The translations under genes were made by a program, and so were the position numbers. Positions 26,473 to 34,702 of a stretch of DNA of 64,000 bases are shown here, in pieces. The notes under the pieces were generated by a model. It saw only the letters and a program-made list of their open reading frames with translations. It had not been told where the DNA came from and made no database searches. How positions within the stretch are numbered: position 1 is the first letter of the stretch; each line of letters opens with the position of its first letter. The stretch is taken from the NCBI RefSeq assembly GCF_009604425.1, contig NZ_WEGI01000007.1, positions 310,001-374,000 of the forward strand, written 5' to 3'. Source of the DNA: Nocardia aurantia (GTDB taxonomy: Bacteria; Actinomycetota; Actinomycetes; Mycobacteriales; Mycobacteriaceae).

Positions 26473-27219
26473 ATGCCGCAGCCACGCATCAAGCACACGG
26501 CCGACGACGAGAACGAGGTCCACGACGTCGGCGGTTTCGTCGACGCGGGCCGCTGCGTCGTGACCCCGGTGGTGCGGTTCCCGGCCGCGGTGGCGCTGGC
26601 CGTGGTGCAGGCGTTCGCGGGAATCGTCCAGCGCGCCAAGACCTCTCCCGTGGCGACCGCCGCGGACGCGGACGGCGTGGTGCGCTCCCAGACCTTCGAG
26701 GAGGGCGACGTCTACATGATCGAGAAGCCCTTCGACGGTTACGTGGCCGACCGCTACCTGATGGACTTCTACGACGTCACCGACCGCGACATCTGCTCAC
26801 GCATGCATCTGCACACCGGGCTGCGGTTCGTCCGGATGATGACCGGCCCGGACACCCTGATCCGGGTCGGCAGCCTCTCCCCCTTCGAGGTCACCCACGT
26901 CGAGGGCGTGACGCCGTTCCGGCCGGAGGTGTTCGCCGACGATCTGCCGGACACCCCGCCCGAGGTGCACCGGATCCGCCACAACCTGATCGTGCCGCCG
27001 TGCTCGTTCGTCGACATGCAGATTCCGCGCGGCACCAGCCACCAGTTCAACGCCGTCGGACCGCACGCCGTGATCGACTCCGTGCATCCGGAGGAGTCGA
27101 TCGAGGTGTTCCGGGAACGCATGTCCGGCTATCGGATGATGGCGCAGACGGTCTTCCTCGCCGATACCCTGCCGCCCGCCGCGAGTTGCCTGGCGACGCT
27201 GCCGGATCCGGGCCGTTGA
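26473..27219 (+). CDS. Cupin-like metal-binding protein of unknown function
   Basis: A 248-residue protein from ATG 26473 with GAGGAG 8 bp upstream, 39 bp after the asparagine-synthetase-like gene. Residues ~105-125 contain a cupin-1-like motif (SRMHLHTGLRFVRMMTG), and residues ~185-215 a second half (IPRGTSHQFNAVG, then HAVIDSVHPEE). His residues in both could bind a metal ion, so a dioxygenase, hydroxylase or isomerase is possible. The N-terminal ~60 residues are helical and Ala-rich. Its location makes it a candidate tailoring enzyme in the same pathway. The family was not recognised more precisely. Confidence 0.65.
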   Translation: MPQPRIKHTADDENEVHDVGGFVDAGRCVVTPVVRFPAAVALAVVQAFAGIVQRAKTSPVATAADADGVVRSQTFEEGDVYMIEKPFDGYVADRYLMDFYDVTDRDICSRMHLHTGLRFVRMMTGPDTLIRVGSLSPFEVTHVEGVTPFRPEVFADDLPDTPPEVHRIRHNLIVPPCSFVDMQIPRGTSHQFNAVGPHAVIDSVHPEESIEVFRERMSGYRMMAQTVFLADTLPPAASCLATLPDPGR

Positions 27220-27223
27220 CCGG

Positions 27224-27688
27224 TTATCCGGCGTCGCCGAGATCCGCCGCCAGCACCGAGCGCGCGGCATCCAGTGCGCCGTCGCATCGGCTCTGCGCCT
27301 CCGACACCTCCTTGGCGCCGGCCTGTCCGGCCCGCAGTTGCTGCAGGCGTTCGATCCGGTCCAGCGCGGTGAGTACGGCCGTGCTGGACGATCTCGGGCC
27401 GTAGAGTTCGACCCGGGTGGCCGCCCGGCGTAGCTCCGCGAACACCGTCTCGGGGGCCAGAGACCCACCGTCCTGCGGTTCGCGCAGCACCCGCGCGGCC
27501 GACAGGAACTGCACGCAGGCGTCCTCGTATTTGCCCTGCCGCGCGTCCCGCCGGTCGATGTCGCGCACGCGCAGCGCCAGCCGCATGGCGTGCCGGCCGC
27601 TGAGCAGTCCGCTGAGGACGGTGGTGAGATTGCCGACGATCGCCACGACGGCAATCAGCCACAGCTCGAGTGTCATGTGCGGAGACAT
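27224..27688 (-). CDS. Hypothetical membrane-anchored protein with helical cytoplasmic part
   Basis: A 154-residue protein. I prefer ATG 27688 (MSPHMTLELW), though ATG 27676 is also possible; the much longer open frame upstream to 27886 is low-complexity and unlikely. A single membrane segment lies at residues ~5-25 (LWLIAVVAIVGNLTTVLSG). The rest is predicted helical and rich in Arg/Ala (LRVRDIDRRDARQGKYEDAC). It converges with the cupin-like gene, stops being five bases apart. Function unknown. Confidence 0.6.
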   Translation of the reverse strand: MSPHMTLELWLIAVVAIVGNLTTVLSGLLSGRHAMRLALRVRDIDRRDARQGKYEDACVQFLSAARVLREPQDGGSLAPETVFAELRRAATRVELYGPRSSSTAVLTALDRIERLQQLRAGQAGAKEVSEAQSRCDGALDAARSVLAADLGDAG

Positions 27689-27903
27689 ACCACCGCTGGG
27701 CGGCGGCCACCACCGCTGCGGCGCCTTGCCCGAACTGCTGCGAGGTTGCGGGATCCACGGGCGGCGTACCATCGGTCGGGAGAGCGTCCACGGCGTCCGG
27801 CGGATATCGCGACGAAAGAAATTGGTGCGATTAACACCGCCGTGACGGGTTATCGCTGTGCTGTACCGGTAGTGCCGGTAGGACACGACGACAGGAGGAT
27901 ATC

Positions 27904-28176
27904 GTGCTCGGGCTCGGAATCATCGGCTGGATCATCATCGGCGGCTTGGCCGGATGGATCGCCAGCAAGATCATGAAAACGGATGCGCAGCAGGGCATCT
28001 TCTTGAACATCGTCGTCGGCGTGGTCGGCGGTCTGATCGGCGGCTTCATCCTGAAGTTGTTCGGCGTCGACGTCGAGGGTGGCGGGCTGATCTTCAGCTT
28101 CCTGACCTGTCTGGGCGGCGCCGTCGTCCTGCTGTTCCTGGTCAACCTGGTCACGGGCCGCCGCGCGGTGCGCTGA
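27904..28176 (+). CDS. GlsB/YeaQ/YmgE-family small membrane protein
   Basis: A 90-residue protein beginning with GTG 27904 just after a strong AGGAGG site. Three hydrophobic segments (residues ~3-20, 31-52, 60-83) and the pattern IIGGLAGWIASKIM, with a later GxxGGLIGGF, are typical of the transglycosylase-associated/GlsB family. Members are small stress-induced membrane proteins. Despite the family name, no enzymatic role is proven. A rho-independent terminator follows about 100 bp downstream, so it is a monocistronic unit. Confidence 0.92.
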   Translation: MLGLGIIGWIIIGGLAGWIASKIMKTDAQQGIFLNIVVGVVGGLIGGFILKLFGVDVEGGGLIFSFLTCLGGAVVLLFLVNLVTGRRAVR

Positions 28177-28277
28177 CCGGCCCACGGGCACCGTTGCGAA
28201 TCCGACCCAGGTGGCGGCACCGGCATCCTCCGATGCCGCCACCGGTCGCGCGGCACAGGTGCCCCGATCCCTTGCGA

Positions 28278-28308
28278 GGGCGCTGCGATTCGTCGCGGCG
28301 CCCTTTTT
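28278..28308 (+). terminator. Rho-independent terminator after GlsB-like gene
   Basis: A 10-bp stem (28278-28287 with 28294-28303, one G-T pair) with a 6-nt loop is followed by TTTTT at 28304-28308. A second 10-bp perfect hairpin without a T tract lies just upstream (28210-28219 with 28234-28243). Confidence 0.85.
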
Positions 28309-28374
28309 CGTGGCCCGGAGCCGGTGGCGGGACTCCCCCGCCACCGGCGCGGCGATCCGGGGGACGATGGCGGG

Positions 28375-29610
28375 GTGACGAACCAGAAATCACCCGAGGG
28401 CGGGGATCGGCCGCTGGCGGGCCTGCGGATCGTGGAATTCGCCAGTTACGTGGCCGGGCCGTCCGCCGGTATGACGCTCGCGCAACTCGGCGCCGACGTG
28501 ATCCGGATCGACCCGCTCGGCGGCGCCCCCGACTACCGCCGCCACCCCGTCTCCCGGGACACCGGCGAGAGTTTGTACTGGACGTCGCTGAATCGCGGTA
28601 AGCGGTCGGTGGAAGTGGATGTGCGCTCCGAGCGAGGCCGGGAACTCGCCCTGGCGCTGGCCACCGCACCCGGCGCCGGCGGCGGTCTCGTGGTCGACAA
28701 CGCGGTGGGGCGGCCGTGGTTCTCCTACGAGGCGCTGGCCGCCCGGCGGCCGGATGTGATCAAGGTGCACATCGGGGGCCTGCCCGGTGGCGGCCCCGCG
28801 GTGGACTACACCGTCAACACCGAGGTCGGCGTCACCGATCTGACCGGCGCGGCGGACAACCGCACCCCGGTCAACCACGTGCTGCCCGCCTGGGATCTGC
28901 TCGCGGGCTCCACCGCCACCACCGCGCTGCTGGCCGCGTTGCGGCGGCGCGATCGCACCGGGTCGGGCAGCGATCTGCGGATCGCGCTCGCCGATGTGGC
29001 GCTGGCGGGAGTGGCGAATCTGGGCTGGTTCAGCGAGGTGCGCGAGCGTGGCGACCGGCCACGGCACGGCAATTTCGTCTACGGCACCTTCGGCACCGAT
29101 TTCGCCACCGCCGACGACGGACGGGTGATGGTCGTGGCGCTGACCACCCGCCAGTGGCATGCGCTGTGCGCGGCCACCGGGACCGCGAAGGTCGTTGCGG
29201 CACTGGCGGAATCGCTCGGCGCCGATTTCACCGACGAGGCCGCTCGCTACGAGCATCGCGAGACGATCGCCGCGGTGATGCGACCGTGGTTCACCGCGCG
29301 GACCCTCGAGGCGGCCGGCACGGCACTCACCGAGGCGGGTGTGCTGTGGAGCCGGTACCGCCGAATGTCCGACGTGGTAAGCGATTTCGAGGCCGGCGCC
29401 GCGAGCCCGGTCCTCACCGGGGTGGACCAGCCCGGCATCGGCCCGGTCATCTCGGCACGCAGCCCGATCCGCGACGGCGACGAATACGGCACGGCCGCCA
29501 CAGCTTCGGCCCTCGGCGCCGACACCGGCGCGGTGCTGTCGGAAGTGCTCGGCCTGAGCGACGCGGAACTGCTCGACCTGCGGAAGGCCGGCGTCCTCGG
29601 CAGCGGGTGA
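28375..29610 (+). CDS. CaiB/BaiF CoA-transferase family III protein
   Basis: A 411-residue protein; GTG 28375 was chosen because it is preceded by a purine-rich run and places the family motif LAGLRIVEFASYVAGP directly at the N-terminus. The class III pattern continues with LGADVIRID and SLNRGKRSVEVD. The catalytic Asp region, which in this family follows a YxxxxxxxGVTDLTG-type stretch, is present as VTDLTGAADNR. Transfer of CoA between a small acyl-CoA and an organic acid is expected; the substrate is unknown. It stands alone, with a terminator before it and a convergent MerR gene after it. Confidence 0.9.
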   Translation: MTNQKSPEGGDRPLAGLRIVEFASYVAGPSAGMTLAQLGADVIRIDPLGGAPDYRRHPVSRDTGESLYWTSLNRGKRSVEVDVRSERGRELALALATAPGAGGGLVVDNAVGRPWFSYEALAARRPDVIKVHIGGLPGGGPAVDYTVNTEVGVTDLTGAADNRTPVNHVLPAWDLLAGSTATTALLAALRRRDRTGSGSDLRIALADVALAGVANLGWFSEVRERGDRPRHGNFVYGTFGTDFATADDGRVMVVALTTRQWHALCAATGTAKVVAALAESLGADFTDEAARYEHRETIAAVMRPWFTARTLEAAGTALTEAGVLWSRYRRMSDVVSDFEAGAASPVLTGVDQPGIGPVISARSPIRDGDEYGTAATASALGADTGAVLSEVLGLSDAELLDLRKAGVLGSG

Positions 29611-29690
29611 GCCCTAACCCGTTGCGATGAAAGCCGTTCCCGGGTACCGGTTTTCGATCAGCTGGATGTGGGGGTCGGCCGGCCGCGCCG

Positions 29691-30044
29691 TCAGCGGACC
29701 GCCGGCGCGGTCGAGGCGAGCAGGCCGGCGAGGGCCGTGTGGGCGGTCTCCAGGGTGCCGATCTGTGTCTCGATGTCGTGCAGCCGATCTCGCAGCAGGT
29801 CCGACACGCACGAATTGACCTGTGGCCCGGGCCCTTCCACACAGGGCAGCACCTGGCGGATCACCGCGGTGGGCAGGCCCGCCGCCAGCATCGCGCGGAT
29901 GTGGCCGACGACGGTCGGGGCGTCCGCGCCGTAACGGCGATGGCCGGTGCCGGTCCGCTGGGTACCGAGCAGCCCCTGCTCCTCGTAGTAGCGCAGCGAT
30001 CGCGGACTCGCGCCGGTGGCGCGGGACAGCTCTCCGATCCTCAT
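29691..30044 (-). CDS. MerR-family transcriptional regulator
   Basis: The 117-residue protein has the MerR winged helix at its N-terminus (MRIGELSRATGASPRSLRYY), followed by a dimerisation coiled coil around residues 75-110. Three residues before the end only small residues remain, and no cysteine effector site of the metal-sensing MerRs is obvious. It is divergent from the aldo-keto reductase gene, with 59 bp between the two starts carrying a dyad placed inside a promoter with an over-long spacer, the usual MerR arrangement. It probably regulates that gene and itself. Confidence 0.93.
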   Translation of the reverse strand: MRIGELSRATGASPRSLRYYEEQGLLGTQRTGTGHRRYGADAPTVVGHIRAMLAAGLPTAVIRQVLPCVEGPGPQVNSCVSDLLRDRLHDIETQIGTLETAHTALAGLLASTAPAVR

Positions 30045-30066
30045 GTGATCTGCCTCATCATCGCTT

Positions 30067-30096
30067 GAATCTCACATCTGTGTCAGATTCTACAGT
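30067..30096 (+). promoter_or_regulatory. Putative MerR-type promoter/operator
   Basis: GAATCT(C)ACA and TGT(C)AGATTC form an imperfect dyad at 30067-30090. It lies between a TTGAAT (-35-like, 30065-30070) and TACAGT (-10-like, 30091-30096). The 20-bp spacer is longer than normal and fits activation by a DNA-untwisting MerR protein. The reductase start is at 30104. Confidence 0.6.
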
Positions 30097-30103
30097 GAAC
30101 CGT

Positions 30104-30988
30104 ATGACAACGACCTTCCTCCTCGGCGGCGATCTACCGGTCCACCGGATCGGTTACGGCGCAATGCGTCTCACCGATTCGCCGGATATGCGGCGCGGTG
30201 CCGCCGCGCCCGTGTGGCGACCGCCCACCGATCGCGCCGACGCGGTCGCGGTGCTGCGCCGCGCGATCGAACTGGGGGTGAACCTGATCGATACCGCGGA
30301 CTCGTACGCGCTGGGCGCCAACGAGGAACTCGTCGCGGACGCGTTGCATCCCTACCGCGACGATCTCGTGATCGCCACCAAGATCGGCAACACCCGGCCG
30401 GGTCCGGACGAGTGGGTTCCCCTGGGCCACCCCGCCTACCTGCGCCAGCAGGCCGAATTGAGCCTGCGCCGGTTGCGAGTCGACCATCTCGACCTGCTGT
30501 ATCTGCACCGGGTGGATCCCGCCGTGCCGTTCGCCGACCAGATCGGGGCCCTGCACCGGCTCCGCGCGGAGGGCAAGGTGCGGCATATCGGCCTGTCGGA
30601 GGTGTCGGTGGCGGAACTGGCCGCGGCGCAGGCGATCACACCGATCGCGGCGGTGCAGAACCGGTACAACCTGATCGACCGGGAGCACGAACCCGTGCTC
30701 GAATACGCCGCCGCGCACGGCATCGCGTTCGTGCCCTACTTCCCGATCGCCATGGGTGCGCACGCCGGGCCGGACAGTCCGGTCGCCACCGTCGCCGCGG
30801 AACTCGGTGCGACGCCGGGACAGGTCGCGCTGGCCTGGTTGCTGCGGCGGTCGGAGGTGGTGGTGCCGATTCCGGGCACCGTGTCACCGGCGCACCTGGC
30901 CGAGAATGTCGGCGCACTGGACCTGGCGCTGTCCGACGACCGGTTCGCGCGGTTGTCCGCGCTCGGTGATCGGGCGAACGCCGCCTGA
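30104..30988 (+). CDS. Aldo-keto reductase
   Basis: The protein has 294 residues from ATG 30104. The catalytic tetrad is visible: Asp and Tyr in LIDTADSYALG, Lys in VIATKIG and His in LLYLHRVD. The NADPH-binding C-terminal part has PIPGTVSPAHLAENV. It is of the oxidoreductase class that reduces aldehydes and ketones; substrate unknown. It is paired divergently with a MerR regulator, which suggests induction by a reactive or toxic small molecule. It converges with a quinone-oxidoreductase gene across a hairpin. Confidence 0.94.
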   Translation: MTTTFLLGGDLPVHRIGYGAMRLTDSPDMRRGAAAPVWRPPTDRADAVAVLRRAIELGVNLIDTADSYALGANEELVADALHPYRDDLVIATKIGNTRPGPDEWVPLGHPAYLRQQAELSLRRLRVDHLDLLYLHRVDPAVPFADQIGALHRLRAEGKVRHIGLSEVSVAELAAAQAITPIAAVQNRYNLIDREHEPVLEYAAAHGIAFVPYFPIAMGAHAGPDSPVATVAAELGATPGQVALAWLLRRSEVVVPIPGTVSPAHLAENVGALDLALSDDRFARLSALGDRANAA

Positions 30989-31008
30989 CGGCGCTGTCGG
31001 CGGCGTTC

Positions 31009-31036
31009 CCCCACCGGTGCACCCCGGTCGGTGGGG
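31009..31036. terminator. Hairpin between convergent genes
   Basis: CCCCACCG (31009-31016) pairs with CGGTGGGG (31029-31036) around a 12-nt loop, between the stops of the aldo-keto reductase and the quinone oxidoreductase. There is no T tract, so termination is only inferred from position. Confidence 0.4.
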
Positions 31037-31037
31037 T

Positions 31038-32000
31038 CTATTCGGGCAGCAGGACGAGAGAGCCGGTGGTGGCCCGGGATTCGATGTCGCGATGGGCCCG
31101 CGCGGCGTCGGCCAGGGGGTAGGTGCCGCCGAGCCGCACGCGCAGGGTGCCGTCGGCTATCGCGGCGAAGACCGCGTTCGCCCGCCACAGCACCTCCGCG
31201 TGCGTGTGGACGAAATGCGGCAGCAGGGGCCGGGTGATCGACAGCGAACCGAGTTCGGCCAGCCGCTGCAGATCCAGCGGGGGCACCCGGCCGCTCGCGG
31301 AACCGAACGAGACGAGCATGCCGCGCGGCCGCAACGAGGTCAGGCTCGCCTCGAAGGTCGCCGCGCCGACGCCGTCGTACACGGCCGCGACACCCTCGCC
31401 GCCGGTCAGTTCCCGCACGGATTCGGCGAGTTCGGCGCCGTAGCGCAACACCTGCCAGGCCCCGGCCTCCCAGGCCGCCTTCTCCTTCTCGTCGGTGGAG
31501 ACGGTGGTGATCACCCGCGCACCACGCGCGGCGGCCCACTGCACCAGCAGTTGGCCCATCCCGCCGGCCCCGGCGTGGATCAGGATCGCCTCCCCGGGTT
31601 CCGGCCGGTACACCGATTCCAGCAGGTAGTGCGCGGTCACGCCCTGCAGGATCGCGCCGCCGGCGATCGTCCGGTCGATTCCGTCGGGCACGAGCACGCA
31701 CTGCGCGACCGGGACCGCCACCAGTTCGGCGTACCCGGCCCGTCCGTAGGACCACGCGACGCGGTCGCCGACCGCGAACTCCCCGCCGTGGCCCGCGTCC
31801 ACCACCACCCCGGCGCCCTCCAGCCCCGGCACGGGCAGTTCGGCCGGATACGCGCCGGTCCGCACGTACACGTCCCGGAAGTTGACGCCGATCGCCTCGG
31901 TGCGCACCAGCACCTCCCCCGGGCCGGGGACCGGATCCGGGATCCGGCAGTAGCGCAGCACCTCCGGACCACCGGGCCGGGTCACCACCACTGCACGCAT
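31038..32000 (-). CDS. Quinone oxidoreductase-like MDR protein, last gene of the arylglyoxylate operon
   Basis: A 320-residue zeta-crystallin-type protein: GroES-like half with GEVLVRTEAIGVNFRDVYVR, Rossmann turn HAGAGGMGQLLVQWA, and IITTVSTDEK-like segment (VITTVSTDEKEKAA) for the NADPH phosphate. It has no zinc ligands. It should reduce a quinone or an activated C=C bond with NADPH. It begins 28 bp after the malate synthase homologue on the same strand, so it probably belongs to the hmaS-hmo operon. An enone or enoyl intermediate would be a natural substrate there, but this is inference. Confidence 0.9.
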   Translation of the reverse strand: MRAVVVTRPGGPEVLRYCRIPDPVPGPGEVLVRTEAIGVNFRDVYVRTGAYPAELPVPGLEGAGVVVDAGHGGEFAVGDRVAWSYGRAGYAELVAVPVAQCVLVPDGIDRTIAGGAILQGVTAHYLLESVYRPEPGEAILIHAGAGGMGQLLVQWAAARGARVITTVSTDEKEKAAWEAGAWQVLRYGAELAESVRELTGGEGVAAVYDGVGAATFEASLTSLRPRGMLVSFGSASGRVPPLDLQRLAELGSLSITRPLLPHFVHTHAEVLWRANAVFAAIADGTLRVRLGGTYPLADAARAHRDIESRATTGSLVLLPE

Positions 32001-32028
32001 ACGTCTCCCTCTCTGTGCGGACCGGCGG

Positions 32029-34167
32029 TCATACCGTCCCGGCCTTGTATTCGCGGCGCCACCGGTACAGCACCGGCTCGGTGTAGCCGTTGGGCGCGTC
32101 CACGCCTCGCTCGATCAGCTCGCACGCGGCTCGCCAGGCGAGGGTGGACTCGGGTTCGGGCAGCAGCGGCCGGTAGCCGGGCTCGTCGCGCAGTCGCTCG
32201 TCGACCCGGCCCGCCACCCGGCGCAGGCTGTCCAGCACGTCCGCCTCGCCGATCACGTTGTGGCGCAACCAGTTGGCCAGCAGCTGGGTCGAGATTCGCA
32301 GGGTGGCACGATCTTCCAGCACCACGACACCGCCGAAGTCGGGGATCGGCGAACTGGCCACGGCCCGTTCGATCCAGCGCACGACATAGGAGAGGACGGT
32401 GTAACACGTGGCGTCCAGCTCGGCCCGCCGGGCCGCGGCGGGCGGCGGTTCGGCGATCGGCGGATGCAGCAACTCGCCCAGCGACCGCCGCGGCCCGGCG
32501 GCGGCGATCTCTTGTTGCCGCACAACGACATCCATGTAATGGAAGTGCACGGCGTGCAGGGTCGCCGCGATCGCCGTCGGCACCCAGGTCATCGCCGCGC
32601 CCTGCCGCAGTTGATCGATCTTGGTCTCCAGCAGTCCGCGCATCCGCTCCGGCGTGGGCCACATCCCCAGCCCGATCAGGGCCCGGCCCGGAAGTCCGTG
32701 TGCCAGACAGGTATCGACGTGCCATTGCTCGTAGGCCCGCGCCCAGCGCTGCTCGCGCATCGCCACCCGGCCCGGCATCGGGCCGGCCGCCATCCAGGTG
32801 TGGATCTCGTCGGCGCCACGATCCAGCAGGCCGTTGCCGGTGGCCACCACCCGGTGCCGGACCGCCGCGAGGCAGGCCGCCAGATTCACGGTGGTGCGCC
32901 GTTCCTCGTCCAGCAGACCGAGTTTCACCGTATGTTCGGGCAGCCCGAGCAACGCCTCCACCCGGCCGAAGAGTTCGTCGGTGAAGGCGAACTCCGCGGG
33001 GCCGTGCTGTTTGGGCACCGCCAGATACACCGCACCCGCACGCGAATTCGAGCGGGTGCCGCCGCCACGCAGGTCGTGCAGGGCGGCCAGGGTGGCGATC
33101 ACGGCGTCCAGGATGATCTCCGGCACCTCGGCGCCGCGGGCGTCGAGGATCGCGTCGGTGGTCATCAGCGGACCGACGATCCGGGCGAACAGCAGGGCGC
33201 GGCCGTGCAGTGTGAGCGCGGAGCCGTCGGGGGCGGTGTACAGCCGGTCCGGGGCGGTGGCCACGCCGGCGACACTGCCCCGCATCAGCTCCAGCCAACT
33301 GCGGTAGACCTCGACCTTGTCCGGAACATCAACGGCGGCAACACAATCCTCGAAGTCCATGATCGTGGACAGGCCGGACTCCAGGATCACGTCGTCGATC
33401 CCCGCGGTGTCGATGCGGCCGAACGGCCCGGACGGATCGATCCGGATGTCGATGTGCAGCCCGTGGTGCTCGATCAGCACCGCCGACGGCCGGGGCGGAT
33501 CGCCGCGAAATCCGGCCAGCCGCGCGGTATCGGCCAGGGTCGTGATCGTGCCGTCGGCGAGGTGCACCCGCAACCGGCCCCCGGCGATCCGGTAACCGGT
33601 CGAGCTCGCGTGCGAGCCGGTCACCAGCGGCGCCGCCGCGTCGAGGACGCCGCGGGCGTACGCGATCACGGCGAGCGACCGTTCGCCGGGACCGTCCGGG
33701 GGGATCGCATCCGTATCGCGCAGTGCGCGATACAGCGATCCCCACCGGGCATCGACCCCCTCACGCGCGAAATCCCGGTCGGCGACGGGCACCAGCAACT
33801 GCGGGCCGGGGGCGGTGGTGATCTCGATGTCGGTGTTCGCGGTGTCCACGGTGAACGGCCGCGGGGGCGGTTCCAGATAGCCGATCTCGGTCAGATACGC
33901 CCGGTACGCCGCGGCGTCGACATCGGCGCCGCGGTGCCCGGCGTGCCAGGCGTCCAGCGCGTGCTGCAATTGCGCACGCCGGAGCAGCAATTCGCGATTG
34001 CGCGGGGCGAGATCGTCGACGATCCGTTCGGTCCCGGCCCAGAACCGCCCGGGATCCACCCCGGTACCCGGAAGCACCTCCCGCTCGACGAAATCCCGCA
34101 ACCCGCGCGCGATCCGCAGACCGCCGATCCGGACCCGCTCGCCGACATCGACCTCAGCGATGCTCAT
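32029..34167 (-). CDS. Malate synthase G homologue, divergent
   Basis: The 712-residue product is aligned with GlcB over its whole length: EIGYLEPPP near residue 100, ARWGSLYRAL near 150, IMDFEDCVAAVD, FARIVGPLMTTD with the catalytic Arg near 330, DEERRTTVNL, and LEDRATLRIS with the catalytic base near 617. It should form a C-C bond between acetyl-CoA and a 2-oxo acid. Several positions usually constant in GlcB differ: FLDRTGDEIHTSM is LLDRGADEIHTWM, and YEDHNVDAGL is YEQWHVDTCL. Its start lies 14 bp inside the prephenate-dehydratase-fold gene of an aromatic operon, an odd place for a housekeeping glyoxylate-shunt gene. It may use an arylglyoxylate; true malate synthase remains the default. 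Confidence 0.88.
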   Translation of the reverse strand: MSIAEVDVGERVRIGGLRIARGLRDFVEREVLPGTGVDPGRFWAGTERIVDDLAPRNRELLLRRAQLQHALDAWHAGHRGADVDAAAYRAYLTEIGYLEPPPRPFTVDTANTDIEITTAPGPQLLVPVADRDFAREGVDARWGSLYRALRDTDAIPPDGPGERSLAVIAYARGVLDAAAPLVTGSHASSTGYRIAGGRLRVHLADGTITTLADTARLAGFRGDPPRPSAVLIEHHGLHIDIRIDPSGPFGRIDTAGIDDVILESGLSTIMDFEDCVAAVDVPDKVEVYRSWLELMRGSVAGVATAPDRLYTAPDGSALTLHGRALLFARIVGPLMTTDAILDARGAEVPEIILDAVIATLAALHDLRGGGTRSNSRAGAVYLAVPKQHGPAEFAFTDELFGRVEALLGLPEHTVKLGLLDEERRTTVNLAACLAAVRHRVVATGNGLLDRGADEIHTWMAAGPMPGRVAMREQRWARAYEQWHVDTCLAHGLPGRALIGLGMWPTPERMRGLLETKIDQLRQGAAMTWVPTAIAATLHAVHFHYMDVVVRQQEIAAAGPRRSLGELLHPPIAEPPPAAARRAELDATCYTVLSYVVRWIERAVASSPIPDFGGVVVLEDRATLRISTQLLANWLRHNVIGEADVLDSLRRVAGRVDERLRDEPGYRPLLPEPESTLAWRAACELIERGVDAPNGYTEPVLYRWRREYKAGTV

Positions 34168-34702
34168 ACAGGCACCACACCATCGACGCCTCGATCTTCC
34201 GCAGGATCTTGAGGTTGTCGATGGATTCCACGACGTCCACCGAACCGATGCAGGCGTCGGCGTAGTGCTCGCTGACCAGCCTCGCGGCCTCCGGCTTCGC
34301 CTTCACCGTCGACAGCGCGATATCGGCGGGCATGTGCTGGCGGACGAATTGCAGGGTCGCCGGATGCGATACGGCGGAACGGATGTCGCCGAGTCCGCCG
34401 GCGAAATCCGAGTGGACCGCGACGCACATCTGCTTGGTCGGCGATTCCCACACTCCGACCATCGTCATCGAATGCAGCTTGCTGAAGTGCAGGTCGACCC
34501 AGGAGTCGACCACCGAGCCCGCGGTCATGTCCAGATATCCGGCGGCGACCAGCGCGCGGCCGCCGTGTGCCTCGGAATCATCGATCGCGGCCCGGAAGGA
34601 GGGAAACAATTCGATCTTCTCGCCCCCGATGCGGACCGCTTCCGCGTGCGCGTCCGTACCCGCGGGGCCCAGGGTCTTGATCACGTCGTCGTCGTATTTC
34701 AT
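34154..34702 (-). CDS. Prephenate-dehydratase-fold protein, short form without ACT domain
   Basis: A 182-residue protein. The N-terminal TLGPAGTDAHAEA matches the first substrate loop of prephenate dehydratases; SFRAAIDDSE and VSHPATLQFVRQHMP, with a later KAKPEAARLVSEHY, follow the family layout. The ACT regulatory domain of PheA is absent and the length is close to BacA-type prephenate decarboxylases of the bacilysin pathway. It could make phenylpyruvate or another prephenate derivative. The start overlaps the oxidase gene stop (ATGA) and its end overlaps the malate synthase start by 14 bp. This ties it to the same operon and suggests it supplies the pathway precursor. Confidence 0.75.
   Translation of the reverse strand: MKYDDDVIKTLGPAGTDAHAEAVRIGGEKIELFPSFRAAIDDSEAHGGRALVAAGYLDMTAGSVVDSWVDLHFSKLHSMTMVGVWESPTKQMCVAVHSDFAGGLGDIRSAVSHPATLQFVRQHMPADIALSTVKAKPEAARLVSEHYADACIGSVDVVESIDNLKILRKIEASMVWCLYEHR

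Noticed and set aside
24424..26523. Long open frame on the minus strand opposite the asparagine-synthetase-like gene
   Set aside because: It is a shadow of high third-position GC; the sequence is Arg/Gln/Pro-rich without motifs, while the plus strand has clear family motifs.
24200..27219. Lasso-peptide cluster
   Set aside because: No precursor peptide, RRE protein or transglutaminase-like leader peptidase is visible beside the AsnB-like gene.
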